From contig NC_044005.1 of assembly GCF_900496995.4 (NCBI RefSeq), positions 51,842,517 to 51,906,516 of the forward strand: a stretch of 64,000 nucleotides of DNA, read 5' to 3'. Source of the stretch: Aquila chrysaetos chrysaetos. Lineage: Eukaryota; Chordata; Aves; Accipitriformes; Accipitridae. Positions 12,601 to 24,646 of this stretch are shown here, in pieces; position 1 is the first letter of the stretch, and each line of letters begins with the position of its first letter. A program made the position numbers and the translations under genes. Under the pieces are notes generated by a model. The model saw only the letters and a list, made by a program, of their open reading frames with translations. It had not been told where the DNA came from and ran no database searches.

Positions 12601-14146
12601 ATCTGTCATGAAAATTGAAGTAAAGACTGGAAACTGCTCATCAGCAGCTTTGCTGACTAGCTCATTTGTTTTAGTGTAGTACTGCATATTTCTTCTGCAG
12701 AATATCATTCCCACAGTACATTGCTGCTTCAAAATTCATTTTTATTGCAAAAATGACTTGTTAATGCAGTTGTTGTTTTAAGGTGAGTTTCTGCAATAAC
12801 GATGGAAGGCTTGTGTATTGGAATATTGAGCAAGGCTAGAACTAGGGTTTCTTTTAATTAAAGATGAAACCCTGTACACTCTGCAGTTAGATACCGATGA
12901 AAGTATTCCTAGCCTTTCCAGTAAGACTTATGGTCTTAAGAATATTTTGAGAGACAAAGTACTTATACAAGACAAGTTGTCACTATTAGAACACAATGTT
13001 GTCATGTAATTAACCATCAGTAGGTTTCCAGGTTAGGTCTCTGCAGGCACAAGCTGCAGCCTTAACTTTAGTCAGTACTCTCAACTTCAAGTTTTCTGTG
13101 GCTTTGTGAAGATGTCAAGGCAGTGGTTTGTATTCAGGTCTTTTTTTCAAGGCTATACTCAGGAATTACTTCTGCTGTTAACAGATTCTGGAAGAGGTAG
13201 GGATGAGTTTTGCAGCAAATTGCCAAGGAGCATTCATATACGAGGGCTCAAGAATTTGTGTCTTAACGCTAAAGAAGTTCTGTAGTTTCTTAGACGTGCA
13301 TGAACGCCTGTCCGTGCGTGGTGGAGAGTATAGGTTTTAGATATATTAAATGGGAAGGCACATGATATCCGGTGTATCTTCCTGACTAAGATTTGGAAGA
13401 GGTATCAGAGGTGGATTGAGCACTAGGTACGTGTTAAAACTTGCAGGGCCACCTGCCATGCTAAAGAAAATGGCGAGGAGGCAGCAAGCCTGGAGGTTTC
13501 CAAACTGCAGTATGTGCTACGTGAACCGTTCAAGATAGTGTGCGGTTGCAGCAGAGCTTGACTCCCTGTGCGATGGTCCTTGCCCAGGCTTCAGGCTACC
13601 AGCACCGGGAGTCCCAATTAATGGCTCCTTATGGCCCAGCTTGCAGGGCTGCAGCTTGCCTGGGGCAAGATCCCTTAGCACCCCTGCCCGAGCCAAGGAA
13701 CTGAAGCTCCAGAATTGGCTGGCCGCATTTGCAGCCAAGGGGCTGGAAGCATCAGAGGACACCGCCGGGACTTGGGTTTTTGGGGCAGGGCAGGTGCCCC
13801 CAGCATGTGCTGCAGCCACTGATCATGGGTTTGCTCAGCCCTTTTGTGACTGTAGGAAGAGCTTTATTCTGCTGTCGGCTGAAGACCCTTTCACACGCTT
13901 GCATCTCCTCAGGCATGGACGGACCTTGATTTTCATGTGCCATGATGGACAGTACAGGAGATCCCAGCTATTCAGATCCTGTAGTTATACAGAACTCTGG
14001 ATGCCTATGGCAATGCTTTTGTCTCCAGTGAAAGATTCAAGGTGACTTCTCTCTTTTATGGAGATGTTTTTGCTTTTTGCACCCAACTACCCACTTCTAC
14101 CTCATCTGAACAGCTACTGTGCGTCAGCTGTCCACGTTAAAGTTTT

Positions 14147-14182
14147 TTGTTGTTGTTGTTGTTGTTTTTTTTTTTTTTTTTT
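14147..14182. repeat. (TTG)n followed by T18
   Basis: About six TTG units are followed by an 18-T run within the ECHDC1 intron. It looks like the tail of a decayed poly-A/T-ended element or plain slippage; no element body was recognised beside it. Confidence 0.85.
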
Positions 14183-16410
14183 GCAAAGCCAGAGATTTAG
14201 TATGCTGCCTAGAAGATATTACTTGATTTATGTGGTGCACTGGGCCAACCTGAAATAAAGGACTTCTGTTTAATCACAAATCAGGGCTTTTGTTGTACAT
14301 ATAAAGGAACAGGTAGTTTAGTTCTTACTCTGACGCTATAAATTCAACAATCACAACTCTCTCTTGCTTTGTTTTAACTTACTGTAACACCCTAACACCC
14401 TAGTTGACTAAAAACATCCCATCTACTGCATGGGTTCAGCAGCACTTTCATTTTTTTGGTGGGTTTTGCGTGCATCAGCAAGAGAGAGGAGATCAGATTA
14501 CAGATATTACCTGTGTAACTCTCTATCTGCTGCCTGAGTGACAGTCACTTGCTGCAAGAACCCACCGCCAATACTGGGATATCCTGTGCCCCTTGGGATG
14601 CTGAAGAAGTGTAAGGAAGATGGACTGAGACTATGAGGTGCAAGGTACAGGTGAAGTGATGGGACGGGGACAGTATTTTGAGTGTTGAGAAGGTGCAGTA
14701 GGAAAATGGAAGAAGTGGACAACGGACTCTGGCTTTCTTGCTCACTTAAGACCCAGCATGCATTTGAGAGCTGCTGCTGTGGTGGATGGTCCTGGTAGCA
14801 CTTGCCAAGCAAAGTTACAAAATCCTAAAGTAGTCACACCTGAGCTTTTGTCACTTGCAAGCAAGGTCATCAAATTTTCATGCCCACCTGGCAAAACAAG
14901 TTCCATTTGCATGATAAACACTGATTATCCACAGATAATGTCATGCCTGACCTCTAACAAATTCTTGAACTTGCACTCCCCGGCAGTGTGTATTTTTAAA
15001 AGCTGGTTTGGCCACATGTCAGCATAGCACGGCTGTTACTTAATTTAACAAGAGTTAATTAAGCTGATGTCATATTGATGAATGTATTGGAAAAACATAT
15101 GTATTTGGGAAAGTGTATGACTGGACTGTACCTCAACTTTGTTCTGTTGTTTGCTGGTTAAAACAAATGTTTGGCCCTTGATAGCCTTCCTACTGTTACC
15201 GTTTTCCTAGTGGTTTTCTTTTTTCTTTAATGTTGCTGTTTTCCTGTGCTTAAAATAGTTGCGTGTGTGGTTTGGATGGCTGTTGAAAGCCTTTGATATC
15301 AATACTGTATTCTTGCCGTCTTCACTGAGTAATGACAGTCGGCCAAAATGCACGTGTGGCTGACCATGGCCATTGCTTTTCACATGTCGGCCGTCTTGCA
15401 TCTACGTTTTGCAAAAATGTCCAGTTGTATTTGAAAATTTCTCATTATTTCTGTAACACTTGCTCTACAGCATGTTAAAATTATGGATGTCTTTTAATTG
15501 TATTCCAAGGCCTTTGACTCTGTTTTTGGAGAATTTTCCACTTTGTGTTGGTTCAGTCACCTCATAGATCATGTTACCAAAATTTATAGAAGTTAGCCGA
15601 TTTGATGAGGGAACTTCCTGTGACCCAAGGCATAAGCTTTGCTTATTATTTATGCCGATTTGTGGTTTGAGAGCAGGAGGCCAAAGTATTTGTGGGGGAG
15701 ATAAAAGTCACCTCCTGCATTTCTGGCTGCCCTCTCTCGCTATAACCATAGCTGAGAACCAGGTGCTGCAGCCCCGCATGATGCCAGCTGCCTCCCACCA
15801 TGGTGTGCCAGTCTCACGCCAGTTAAAAGGAGAGGATTGGAAGTCAGGAGCTGTGTCCTTATGTGACACTGGGATGGGAACAAAATCCAGGCTGCTGACA
15901 ACGTGTTTAATGTTTTAGGCTTCCTTTTTTTTCCATCATGTGTTTCAGAAGCATAGTGGTTGCTTTTAAAATGCATAAAATAGAGGATGGTATTTATCCC
16001 TCCCTAGTAAACTTTATTAGTGCCTTTGCCCTGTCAGAGTGCTGAGTGGAATTCAAACCCCGAAGTCCAGGAAATGATGAGGTAAGGGCCAGCACAAACG
16101 TTAATGTAATCTTAATTCTGCCCAAGGACCTGATGATACCTGTTGGAACAGTTCAGTAACAGGAGTACCATAAAAAGCAGGTGTGAAAAACTGAGAAAAT
16201 ACATTTTTGTTTGCATTTTCAGCTTTCATTGTATATGTTCCAGCTTAAAGTAGCTGGGAAATACTTTAGCAAAGGAAAGCGTACCTGTTAGCTCACAGCA
16301 AGTGCTGCCTTTGAGGAAGCAAGTGGACCTGTTTAAGGATGGGATTTGTTAGGTTGCGTTGTTAATGGCAAACAAGGTTTTCTTCTCACGTGCATTGCCG
16401 GTGATGTGAT

Positions 16411-16425
16411 GCGACGCGACGCGAC
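16411..16425. repeat. (GCGAC)3 CpG-bearing pentamer repeat
   Basis: Three exact GCGAC units are followed by decayed copies (ACATGAC) in an otherwise CpG-poor intron. A GACGTCAT CRE-like site occurs about 30 nt downstream. Confidence 0.7.
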
Positions 16426-16867
16426 ATGACAGTCGGTAGTTGGTGGGCGCAACAAGACGTCATGGAGTGAAGGAATCCTCTGATCAAAGGTGGAGGATTT
16501 GTAACATTTAGTGCGTCTGAGAACATTTTAAAATGTACAGCAGGAACATTTGCTGTAGCTCTTTTTTGCTTTAGACGACTAACCCAAAATTGGCTGTGGC
16601 CCATGGTGGCTCTGCTTTCTTCCTAGGGGTGTCGTAGTGCTTGTAACAAGGAAAGACAGTGTTCTTAAAGAAGGTTTCAGCTGCACTTTGGTGCTTATAT
16701 TACCTTAACCTCTTATTTCCAATTTAAGTTGTGAGGATTTTGCTACCCTTCACATTTCTGAAGGATGTTTCTGCTTGTAAGGTCTTCAGATACTTTGTAT
16801 GTTAACTACGTTTAATAAATATTTTTTCAGTATTGTCATGCAACAGATTTTCTTCTTTTTTTTAGGG

Positions 16868-16962
16868 CAGGGAAGGCATGTGTCTAGGAGCCTAACGGTA
16901 TGATGTTCCCCTGGGATACAGGAGACCTGGATTTTAATTCCCTTGACCTGGAAGACAAGAAC
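16868..16962 (+). repeat. Degenerate MIR-type amniote SINE, 5' half
   Basis: The string CCTGGGATACAGGAGACCTG, then GATTTTAATTCCCTTGACCTGG, follows the conserved core of amniote MIR-type tRNA-derived SINEs (a line of the form GGGACTCAGGAGACCTGGGTTC and onward to a TGACCT segment). The upstream AGGAGCCTAACGGTATGATG fits the decayed tRNA-related head. Similarity was judged by eye against a remembered consensus. Confidence 0.5.
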
Positions 16963-18976
16963 AGGCATACTGAGTCAAATCAGGGTTCATTTTGTATTCA
17001 TCTACTGTTCTGTCTCAGGCAGGGCCAGTACTAGGTGAATAAGGTATCAACAGCTCAGGAGCAGAACCGTACTTCAGTCTTTTCAGCTTTTTGATGTCTG
17101 CCTCTTTATGTTTAGTAATGCTTGATGTACTTTTCTTACATAAATTCATCTAATGAGAGATCAGATCTGTCATGTCTCAGAAGGTAGACTCAATTCCTTT
17201 CATAAAATAAAAAGGGAAATATTTATGCGAGGCTACAGCTGGTGATGTTCCGAGGCTGATCCCAGGCTAGCTCGGCAGCGGCACATGCCTCTTCAGATCT
17301 GAGCCCAGGTCTCCATTGCTTCCTTGGGCATGGGGACTGGAAGCGAGTGGTGTTCCTGACAGAGCGTGATGGGTGGTTTCTGTAAGAAATGGTGCGACTT
17401 CAGGAGAGGATTCGTAGTTGAACAGTCTGAAAAACTGTAGATGCCTTTCTTAAGCCTGAAGGCAGTCCAAGACCACCTTTACACCTTCTACTGACCACCA
17501 CTTATCTCAGTATTTTCTGTGGAGCTTGTTCAAAGGAGCACTGTAGGGCGAAGTGAATCCCAGTGAGGTCCTGGAAGTTGCAGCCTCACAGTCTCTCTAT
17601 GGATTTAGCTGTCAGTGTTTAATTTCCTTTCATCGTGTTTGGTTCCATTTTCTCAGAGGGAGGTGAAGGCTGTGCAGGGTAAGAGAGCCTTTCCCACATA
17701 CTAAACGTTTTCAGCTTTTTTCTTGTTGGCATTGATGGATCGGCTGTACTTCTAATGCAAAATTTGACTTCCCATGTGAACTTCAGAGTGCATTGACCCA
17801 ACTTCGAGATGAGTCCGTACGCTGCCCTCGGGACATTCACTGAAACGCCTGTCCTGAACCCCGATGCCTGGGACAGTCTCAGATTCAACATACAAACACA
17901 ACGTTGTCCTGCTGACCCGCAGTGGCTGTCTTACGAGACTGCCTACAGGTTGTCTAGCATCAGATGCCTAGCTGTGTATGACAGCTTCTTTTTTAATGCT
18001 TCACATCGCTCAGTACAGGTAGAATTAAGCCCTTATTAATGTTTTCATTATTGCTTTCCCAGTAGGACACTGGGTGTCAGCAAATTGCAAAGTAAGCTGA
18101 GCCAGTAAAGGAGTTTTGGAATACTTGCAGAGTTCCTTTCGGAGAGGAGACACCTGAGCTCCTGCAATTTGTTGGGTTTGGGAAGCACTTGCTAATGTTA
18201 GCTAAAAGCCTTTCCTCCCCGGTAATACTCTGCTCTCTTCCTTTTGTCACACGACCTTCCTCTACTATCTCTACAAAACGGCTTTCATGCAATCTGGCGT
18301 GTCAGCTGTTGCCTTTGTGCATTGTGTTGGGTCTGGGATAAAGCGTAAGCTCTACAGCCCTGGTGCTTTATAGTACGGCATGAACGCTGATGGTGCTCTG
18401 GTTAAGAAAAAAGCAACCAAGCAAACTTACAATTAACAATAACTAAGCAGGTTTGGGAACTGTGAGCTCCTAGAAGTAGCTGCATTTTTGAAGGTTTTCT
18501 TTTTCTTGCCCCTTTTAAAGCTGCTCACCTTGGTGTTTTTGTTATGGAAAACTGCATTGGTAGGGAACAGACTTGTGTGTACATCTTAGTATTACATGAT
18601 TTATCTTCAGAAAGCTAATTAGCGCTTGAAGTAGAAGCTAATCTACTTCACAAGTGTAATTTACATCCCTTGTCTTAGAAACAGCAGCAAGCAACCACAC
18701 TGCAGGACATCACCTTAAGAAAGAACAAGTACTGGTCTTTTTCTGTACATCTTTTCTGTATGTTCCTATTTCTAGAAGCTTTTTCTGCTACCCTAATGTG
18801 TGTCAGTGTGAACACTATGCAGAGCCAGTACAAGCCGCTGCAGCAGAGCTCCTCCGGGGAGGTAGCTTAATCAGCCCTAGGGTGAGTTCTTAAATAAGGG
18901 AGGTGACAGACTGTAGAAAAGAGGCAGAGATGTGAAAACTTTGAAAAGAGGAATATGACTCTACCTTCTGGGGGGG

Positions 18977-19024
18977 AGCAATTCTATTACACACTGTAAG
19001 CATAAATAGAAAGCAATTCTATTA
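18977..19024. repeat. 13-bp direct repeat, 35-bp period
   Basis: AGCAATTCTATTA occurs at 18,977-18,989 and again at 19,012-19,024. This is a small local duplication in the ECHDC1 intron. Confidence 0.7.
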
Positions 19025-19608
19025 TATGTTGTGGGCCGTAAGTCGAGCATCCATCCTGACTTCCCTTGCTGTAGAGAGCAGTTAGAAATCAAACTCAGAT
19101 GGACCCTCTAAAGTACAGAACAAAAAAACCCCCAACTGTGCTATAATCAAGCACCAGGGTGCTGACAGAACCTCCCTGGTGCAGATCAGTACTAAGACCA
19201 CGATCCAGCCTCTTGAGAAATACGTTTTGTGTGTTAGTTTGCTTGGTTTTTACTCAAACCCCTGTTGGTTTAGGCATGAATTAGCAAGGCAGCGTCGACA
19301 TGCCTTCCGTCAGCAATTCTGTTTTCAAACACTTTTTAGAGCTGACTACAGGTATTGGTGTGGGCACTAAGCATCTTTACTTGCAGCAGCCTACATATCT
19401 CATTTTGAGAAGGGCCAAAAGCTGCAGCCAAGGCACCGGGTGATGTAAAAATGAAGAGGCTCCAGCTCTGTCTGTAATCAGCATGCCGTCAAGTTGTATC
19501 AGCCTTTGGAAGCAGAGGGGAGGAGAAAATAGAAAATGGAGTGCCGGCGCGCTGAAAAGGGAAGCCGATGCACGGGTTGACCTCCGCGTGTTTGTTCTTC
19601 GTTGACAG

Positions 19609-20014
19609 ATTGATGACGCCTGGGAGTGAAATTCGCTTTGTCCATAAGCACATGGGGCTGGTGCCGGGCTGGGGAGGAGCTGCCCGGCTGGTGGGGATCG
19701 TCGGCAGCGGGGCTGCCCTCCGGCTGCTGAGCGGGGCTGCCCGGCTGGACCCCGAGAGCGCGCTGCGCCTTGGGCTCTCCGAGGAGACGCTGTCCTCTTC
19801 GGATGAAACTGGAGCGCTGGAAGAAGCCCGAGCCTGGCTGAGTGGGTACACGGAGGGTCCAGCCAGCGTGATTCGGGCTGTGAAAGAGGTGGTGACAGCG
19901 GGAAGGGAGCTACCAGTGGAAGCTGCCCTCAGGAGAGAGAAGGACGTTTTCGGAACTGTGTGGGGCGGGCCTGCCAATTTGCAGGCGTTGGTTAGAAGAC
20001 CAAAACATAAATGA
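19609..20014 (+). CDS. ECHDC1: ECHDC1 terminal coding exon (C-terminal half)
   Basis: This exon begins after TTGACAG and encodes the last 134 or so residues, from LMTPGSEIRFVHKHMGLVPG to QALVRRPKHK and a TGA stop. The family signature is clear: FRLMTP, F-V-H-K-x-MG, P-x-WGG, SSDET, GTVWGGPANL near the end. With the 825-905 exon it covers about the C-terminal half of a protein of roughly 300 residues. The exon is far more GC-rich than the intron before it, with a run of CTG/CGG-rich codons (AARLVGIVGSGAALRLLSG region). This composition also opens a long antisense frame of no significance. The Met codon upstream at 19,568 is in retained intron and is not a start. The gene runs convergently toward RNF146, as in human. 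Confidence 0.97.
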
Positions 20015-20075
20015 CAGTCAGTGCATAAGAAATGTTCTTGACCTTTTTGCAAACAAAGCTTTCGCTAAAGCAGGC

Positions 20076-20081
20076 ATTAAA
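20076..20081 (+). terminator. ECHDC1: Candidate proximal poly(A) signal of ECHDC1 (ATTAAA)
   Basis: ATTAAA occurs 62 nt after the stop codon, the first recognised hexamer variant in the 3' UTR. Use is unproven; a canonical signal lies further on at 21,991. Confidence 0.35.
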
Positions 20082-21990
20082 CGGAATCATTTAAGGACTT
20101 GTTCATTTAAACTGGCACTAACGTTCTTGTCGCTCACGTCAGGCAGACACATTTGGTGTGCAACCACAGAGAAATCCCTCGCAGATTCTTTACTGTCCTA
20201 ATCACCCGCTGAATGGCCATTAGTGAAAATACTATGTAAAGGTAAATAATGTGCTGAGAATAGAACTATAATTCTTTTGGAATGAGACTGAAGATTATTT
20301 TCTTTGGAGTTAATTTTGTTTTTCTAACTGGTATGGAAATGAGTTGCTTGAAAGATAGGAGGTTTGTTTATTTGCAGAACAGGTGCATCTAAAGCTGCGA
20401 CATATGAGTTCCCCAACATGAGACCAGTGTCTAAGCAGCTTTGGAGGGATGATAACTGGTGAGATGATAGTTTTTATTTTTTCATCTTCAGTCAGTTCTT
20501 TGCATAATTGCTGAGAAAGTAGCCAAGGATACTTCAGTTTCAATGGGGATTTTTACAGGAGCAGCTCTAACTCCCTGAGGAGCTTATAGGCCTCATTCAC
20601 TGACAGTGATTCAGGTCTTTAAATGCATTTAGGTTTCTTCTCACTGCTCGAGGAACCAACCACCCACATGCGCATCTGCACATTCCCATAGCCTGAACCT
20701 GTGCTGCTGAGCACATGCAAAGCTGCTGACCCGATTCTTTACATAGAATCTAGTTGAAATTTTGGAAGGCCGTGATGTATCACACTTCCAAGTGGGATGT
20801 CCTTGACTGACTGGGTGGCCTGAGTATTTCACCATTCTGGAAGGACTTGTGCGTGATTTGAAACTCAGTCTCCACTTCATGCTGGTGACTGTGCAAGTAA
20901 TTAGATAACTCAGTGGGGAGGGTTTTCCCTTTAGAAATCAGAAACTGGCACCGAGTCCCTGCTTTGGCAGGTGATTCTTAAAATGGAACATCTGTGAGAG
21001 CAAAACCAGGCAGACATATCCGTGACGGAGAGTTTCCTGTACTGCTGGTTAGGATGCACTTGTCTCTAAATCAGCAGGGGCTGAGATCTGAGCTCAGGGG
21101 AGCACGTGAAGGAGGAAACTTTGGGCTATGCAACATTGAGATGCATTCTTGCTCTGACAGGGCATAACTAACTCTAGACACGTGGAATAAGCTCCGTTAG
21201 GAAAAGGAGGTGATTCCTTGGATGGAAATCCCTGTTACAACTTCTAGTGTGGCAGGATTCCTGAGTTTTAGACAGGGAGGTAACCGTGCATGTGTTTGAA
21301 GATCTTGGGACAGATCAATGACGGGAATTAGGCTCGATTGCCTGTTAAGATTCTGCAGCTTTTGAGCAGATGCTGGGCTCTGCTGGGGATGTTTTACTAT
21401 ATGGCTTTCACAGCAGGGAGTGTGTAGAGCCTGAAGCAACCAAAGGAAATGCTGAAGAAAGGGATGCGTTTTGAGCTGGCACCTCCGGGAGGATAAGGAA
21501 CTTACACTGCCCTGTTGATTCTGCCTGTCTGCCTTCACACCTGAAACTGCTGCTGGAGGAAGATTTCAAATTTCTCTTCCCCCAAAAGAAAGTTCAATTT
21601 TTACTTCGAGGTTAGAGACAGGAATGGGAACATGGGGAAAGAGTAGTGTTCTGGTTTGTGCCTCCTCCCCCCCCTTCCCTGTTTTTATCCGCTAGCTCAG
21701 TTGTTAGTCCCATGTGCAGCTGGATTCTTGCCCATGCTCTAAAGGACTTCAAACCCATTATTTCTGAAATGTGGGTGTTTTAATATAGTCAGGCAGTACT
21801 TGACTGTTTAGTAATGAACCTGTTCCGCTTTTCCTGAAGTTCCTCAAGACTCGTAAGGGTTTCCAGACTGCCAACGTCACTGAACCTTCAGAGTGGGCTC
21901 CAGTCCATGCTCCTCCATTTTGAAGCACTGTCGTGAGTCAAAAAACCTGTGCCTTAAAGGGCAACTGGTTATGTCTTTGCTAGTAGTAAG

Positions 21991-21996
21991 AATAAA
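21991..21996 (+). terminator. ECHDC1: Candidate distal poly(A) signal of ECHDC1 (AATAAA)
   Basis: This canonical AATAAA lies about 2 kb past the ECHDC1 stop and is followed within about 45 nt by a TGGGTGTG-type GT-rich stretch, the usual downstream element. Confidence 0.4.
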
Positions 21997-22030
21997 CTTG
22001 CCATTTACTAATACTGTCATTATGATTTTT

Positions 22031-24630
22031 AAATGGGTGTGAAATTTGCTTAGAACCTGAGAGAGACCCTTGAATCATTTGGGTGGGGTTTTTTTTATTA
22101 TTTTTCAGGTTTGCCAGGCTGTAAGGCTCATTAGTGTATTCTGTGCAATGGGTGATATAAATATGAAAGGCAGGAAATTATAGCAGAAAAGCAGAATCTG
22201 TTTTACTTGCATGTTTTGAACTAGACCTGTGCTGCCAGTAAGTGAAACTCAGTATGTACACCTATTGGGGACCTCTTTCCATGAGCTTGCTTCTCATTTC
22301 ACCAAATGCATTTCCCCAGCCATCCTCTCTGATTTGTATCAAAGGCCAATGTTTGCTTCTAAGAACAGGACCAATAATTAGCTAGTACTGAGACACTTTC
22401 AGATAAGGGAACAGAAACTCATTTTGTTGGAATCACAAATATACCAAACATAGCTACAGGAGGTTCTGAAGATAATTACATGTGTTTGTTTTGATCAAGG
22501 ATTTTGTGAGCAGCCTAATACTGTATTCTCTGGTTTCTTTTCTGTTTTAAAAGCAAGCACAGCCCTTTGTATGAAAACCGGCCTAAGTAAATTACCATGA
22601 GTGCTAGCATGAGAGCTCCAGACTGAGTGAGATGAAACGGAATTCCATTTTACCACTTTCAAACCTAAATGCTTTATTTCATAAAATACTTGATCATCTT
22701 AAAGTGACAAATACCTGCAGCCAGCACCTGATAAGCATTTATATTTTCTTTACAATTATTAAAGACTACAAGCTTCATCTCGGTTTTTGTTCCCCTTCAG
22801 AAATGGCCTAAAACCAAACAAGCACTAAATGCACAAAATAAATTAGAAACCTCAAAACTGATACTCCCAGTCTCCTAATTAAACAGCGTGCTAGCTTTTG
22901 TGTTTCCTAGGGGTTAGTTTGCCAGCTCCCTCCTCAGCAAACTAGGTTTCCCGTTACATTGTGAAATGCCCGTCTTGTTCTCTTGCCTCTGTGCACTGGG
23001 ACAGCCTGAGTGCCTCATGGGGGTGTGGATTCTGTGCCGAGCCTTTGAAAGTTGGATTCTAGAGATTGCTTTTAGCAATACAGATACTTTATCATATTTG
23101 CTGCTGACAGAAATATACTTACCGAATGGGCAGTCTAGGCAAGCTAGGTGTTCTTGCTGAATGCTTGGTTCACTGTGTGATTTTTTTTTTTTTAACCGTG
23201 ACATAGGATTCCTATGTCTGTGGTTATCTGTTCTGGAAAGGAAGAGATGCAGTAGATTTTATAGTATTTTAATTTCCTTTCCATTCTGCTCCACTGTGCA
23301 TTTCTCTAGCTATGCTGTACAAGTTGAAAATCACTTAATGCACGGAGTTACAGAAAACCACATAATGCAGTGTGGCTGTGGCTTAGCTAAAATTGACAGA
23401 GAACCCATCTCCTACTGAAGGTAATGGTTTAAATATAGGATGGGAATTACCGGTTACTACTTTTTCCTCGCTTGATCTGGGGAGTGCATTTGCCACTCTG
23501 ATGATTGGCTATTAAGCTCTCACCAGCCTTACTTTAACTAATTTTAGTACTTCACAGCTGCAGTCGGCCAGCAAGAGCCAAAAGCAGCATTACGGGTGTT
23601 TGGCTGAACAGAGGTCTGCCTCTCTGCTTTGGTCAAGAACCCCCAAGGGTAGTCACTGATAAAATTATTTGTAGACTGTTTTGGCTGAAAATCCTGAAAT
23701 TAAGTATATAGGGAGTCAAGTTCTTGTATTTTGCTTCTTGCTTTCTGCAATAGTACATACCCTCACATGAAGTAAAATGCGTGCACATAGCAGAAGTGTT
23801 CTTACTGAAGGTTTTTGCAGCACAAAGTCAGACTTTGATTAGAGCCACTGTGTGCTAACTCAAAACAGAAATAAGACAGCTGACAACTAACAAATAGAAG
23901 AAAAAAGCATTCCATCCTCTTTCCTTCTGAAGTCCATGTTAATAAGCTGGCTTATTTCCTTGCGGAACTGGAAGGTGATTGTAAAAAATCTGTGATCGAG
24001 AGCATCCGTTCCTAGCTGAGAAAGAAGGTAATCTTCCTTCTTCCAGCCTAGTCTCCTCTGCACTTTCCTCTGTTCACTGACCCACTGATCTCACCTGTGG
24101 GCAGAGGAAACAAACTGGAGGCCTGGCACAGCTTTGCCCAAGATCTGACATGTCAGCCATCATTACAGTAAGGAGAACATTTTAGAAATTTAAATCTACC
24201 ATTTTTAAAAATCAGCCCTTTTAATTCCCTTCAGATGGTTGTTTGCCTACAGCAACTTTTGTCTGAAGATGCGTAGTACCTATGTATCAGCTACTGTCCC
24301 TTTCTATTCAGGGATATGTGTACTAAGAATTGGAGTTCAATTAGCCTTATTTTAAAGACTGAGTCCAGAATCAGCTAATGCTGTTTCTCAATTTGAAAAA
24401 AATGTAAAACAACTGCCATAGACAGGAAAGACAAGCTGTGCTTTTCAAGATCTGGCTTCCAACCTTCTCTAATACACAGCAGTTAGTTTGTAGCAATCTA
24501 GGAGACACATTTCTAGTACCAGCACAAAACTACCTTTTCTGTGCTGCCACTAGTTTTGCTATGAAGAACAGATAAACAGCAATATAGTCCTTAACATCTG
24601 TCTTCTTTGTTATAGGGTCAAGTTTGATAA
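22031..24630. other. Convergent intergenic spacer ECHDC1 / RNF146
   Basis: This AT-rich, gene-free DNA lies between the two convergent 3' ends. A possible old SINE fragment is at about 24.1 kb. Nothing else was recognised. Confidence 0.7.
24090..24165 (+). repeat. Possible decayed amniote SINE fragment
   Basis: CACCTGTGGGCAGAGGAAAC, then CTGGAGGCCTGGCACAG and TTTGCCCAAGATCTGACATG, follow the order of a motif seen in amniote SINEs (gaaactgaggcacag ... ttgcccaaggtca). It is short and divergent, so this is tentative. Confidence 0.35.
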
Positions 24631-24640
24631 CTTACGCTCT

Positions 24641-24646
24641 TTTATT
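24641..24646 (-). terminator. RNF146: Candidate poly(A) signal of RNF146 (AATAAA, distal)
   Basis: A minus-strand AATAAA (plus-strand TTTATT) lies about 990 nt past the RNF146 stop, a plausible 3' UTR length for this gene. Confidence 0.45.

Larger units (their letters stand above)
906..19608 (+). other. ECHDC1: ECHDC1 penultimate intron, 18.7 kb
   Basis: This large intron starts with GTAAGA and ends with TTGACAG. Frames on both strands were scanned for nested genes; apart from the unidentified minus-strand frame at 4,744-5,153, nothing looks like conserved protein. The intron holds simple repeats, two short hairpins or inverted repeats, a degenerate MIR-type SINE near 16.9 kb, a C23 homopolymer and a CpG-dense block at about 9.0-9.7 kb, each listed separately. 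Other stretches look like ordinary AT-rich intron. Confidence 0.9.
20015..22030 (+). other. ECHDC1: ECHDC1 3' UTR and flank
   Basis: No coding sequence follows the stop. Two polyadenylation hexamers bound the possible 3' UTR: ATTAAA at 20,076 and AATAAA at 21,991. The true end cannot be set without transcript data. Confidence 0.5.

Noticed and set aside
13641-14045. 134-codon plus-strand frame in the ECHDC1 intron
   Set aside because: Overlaps equally long frames on both strands in a GC-richer patch, with no splice context or recognisable motif.
19489-20052. 187-codon minus-strand frame opposite the ECHDC1 last exon
   Set aside because: Antisense shadow of a GC-rich coding exon; Ser/Pro-rich with no family character.
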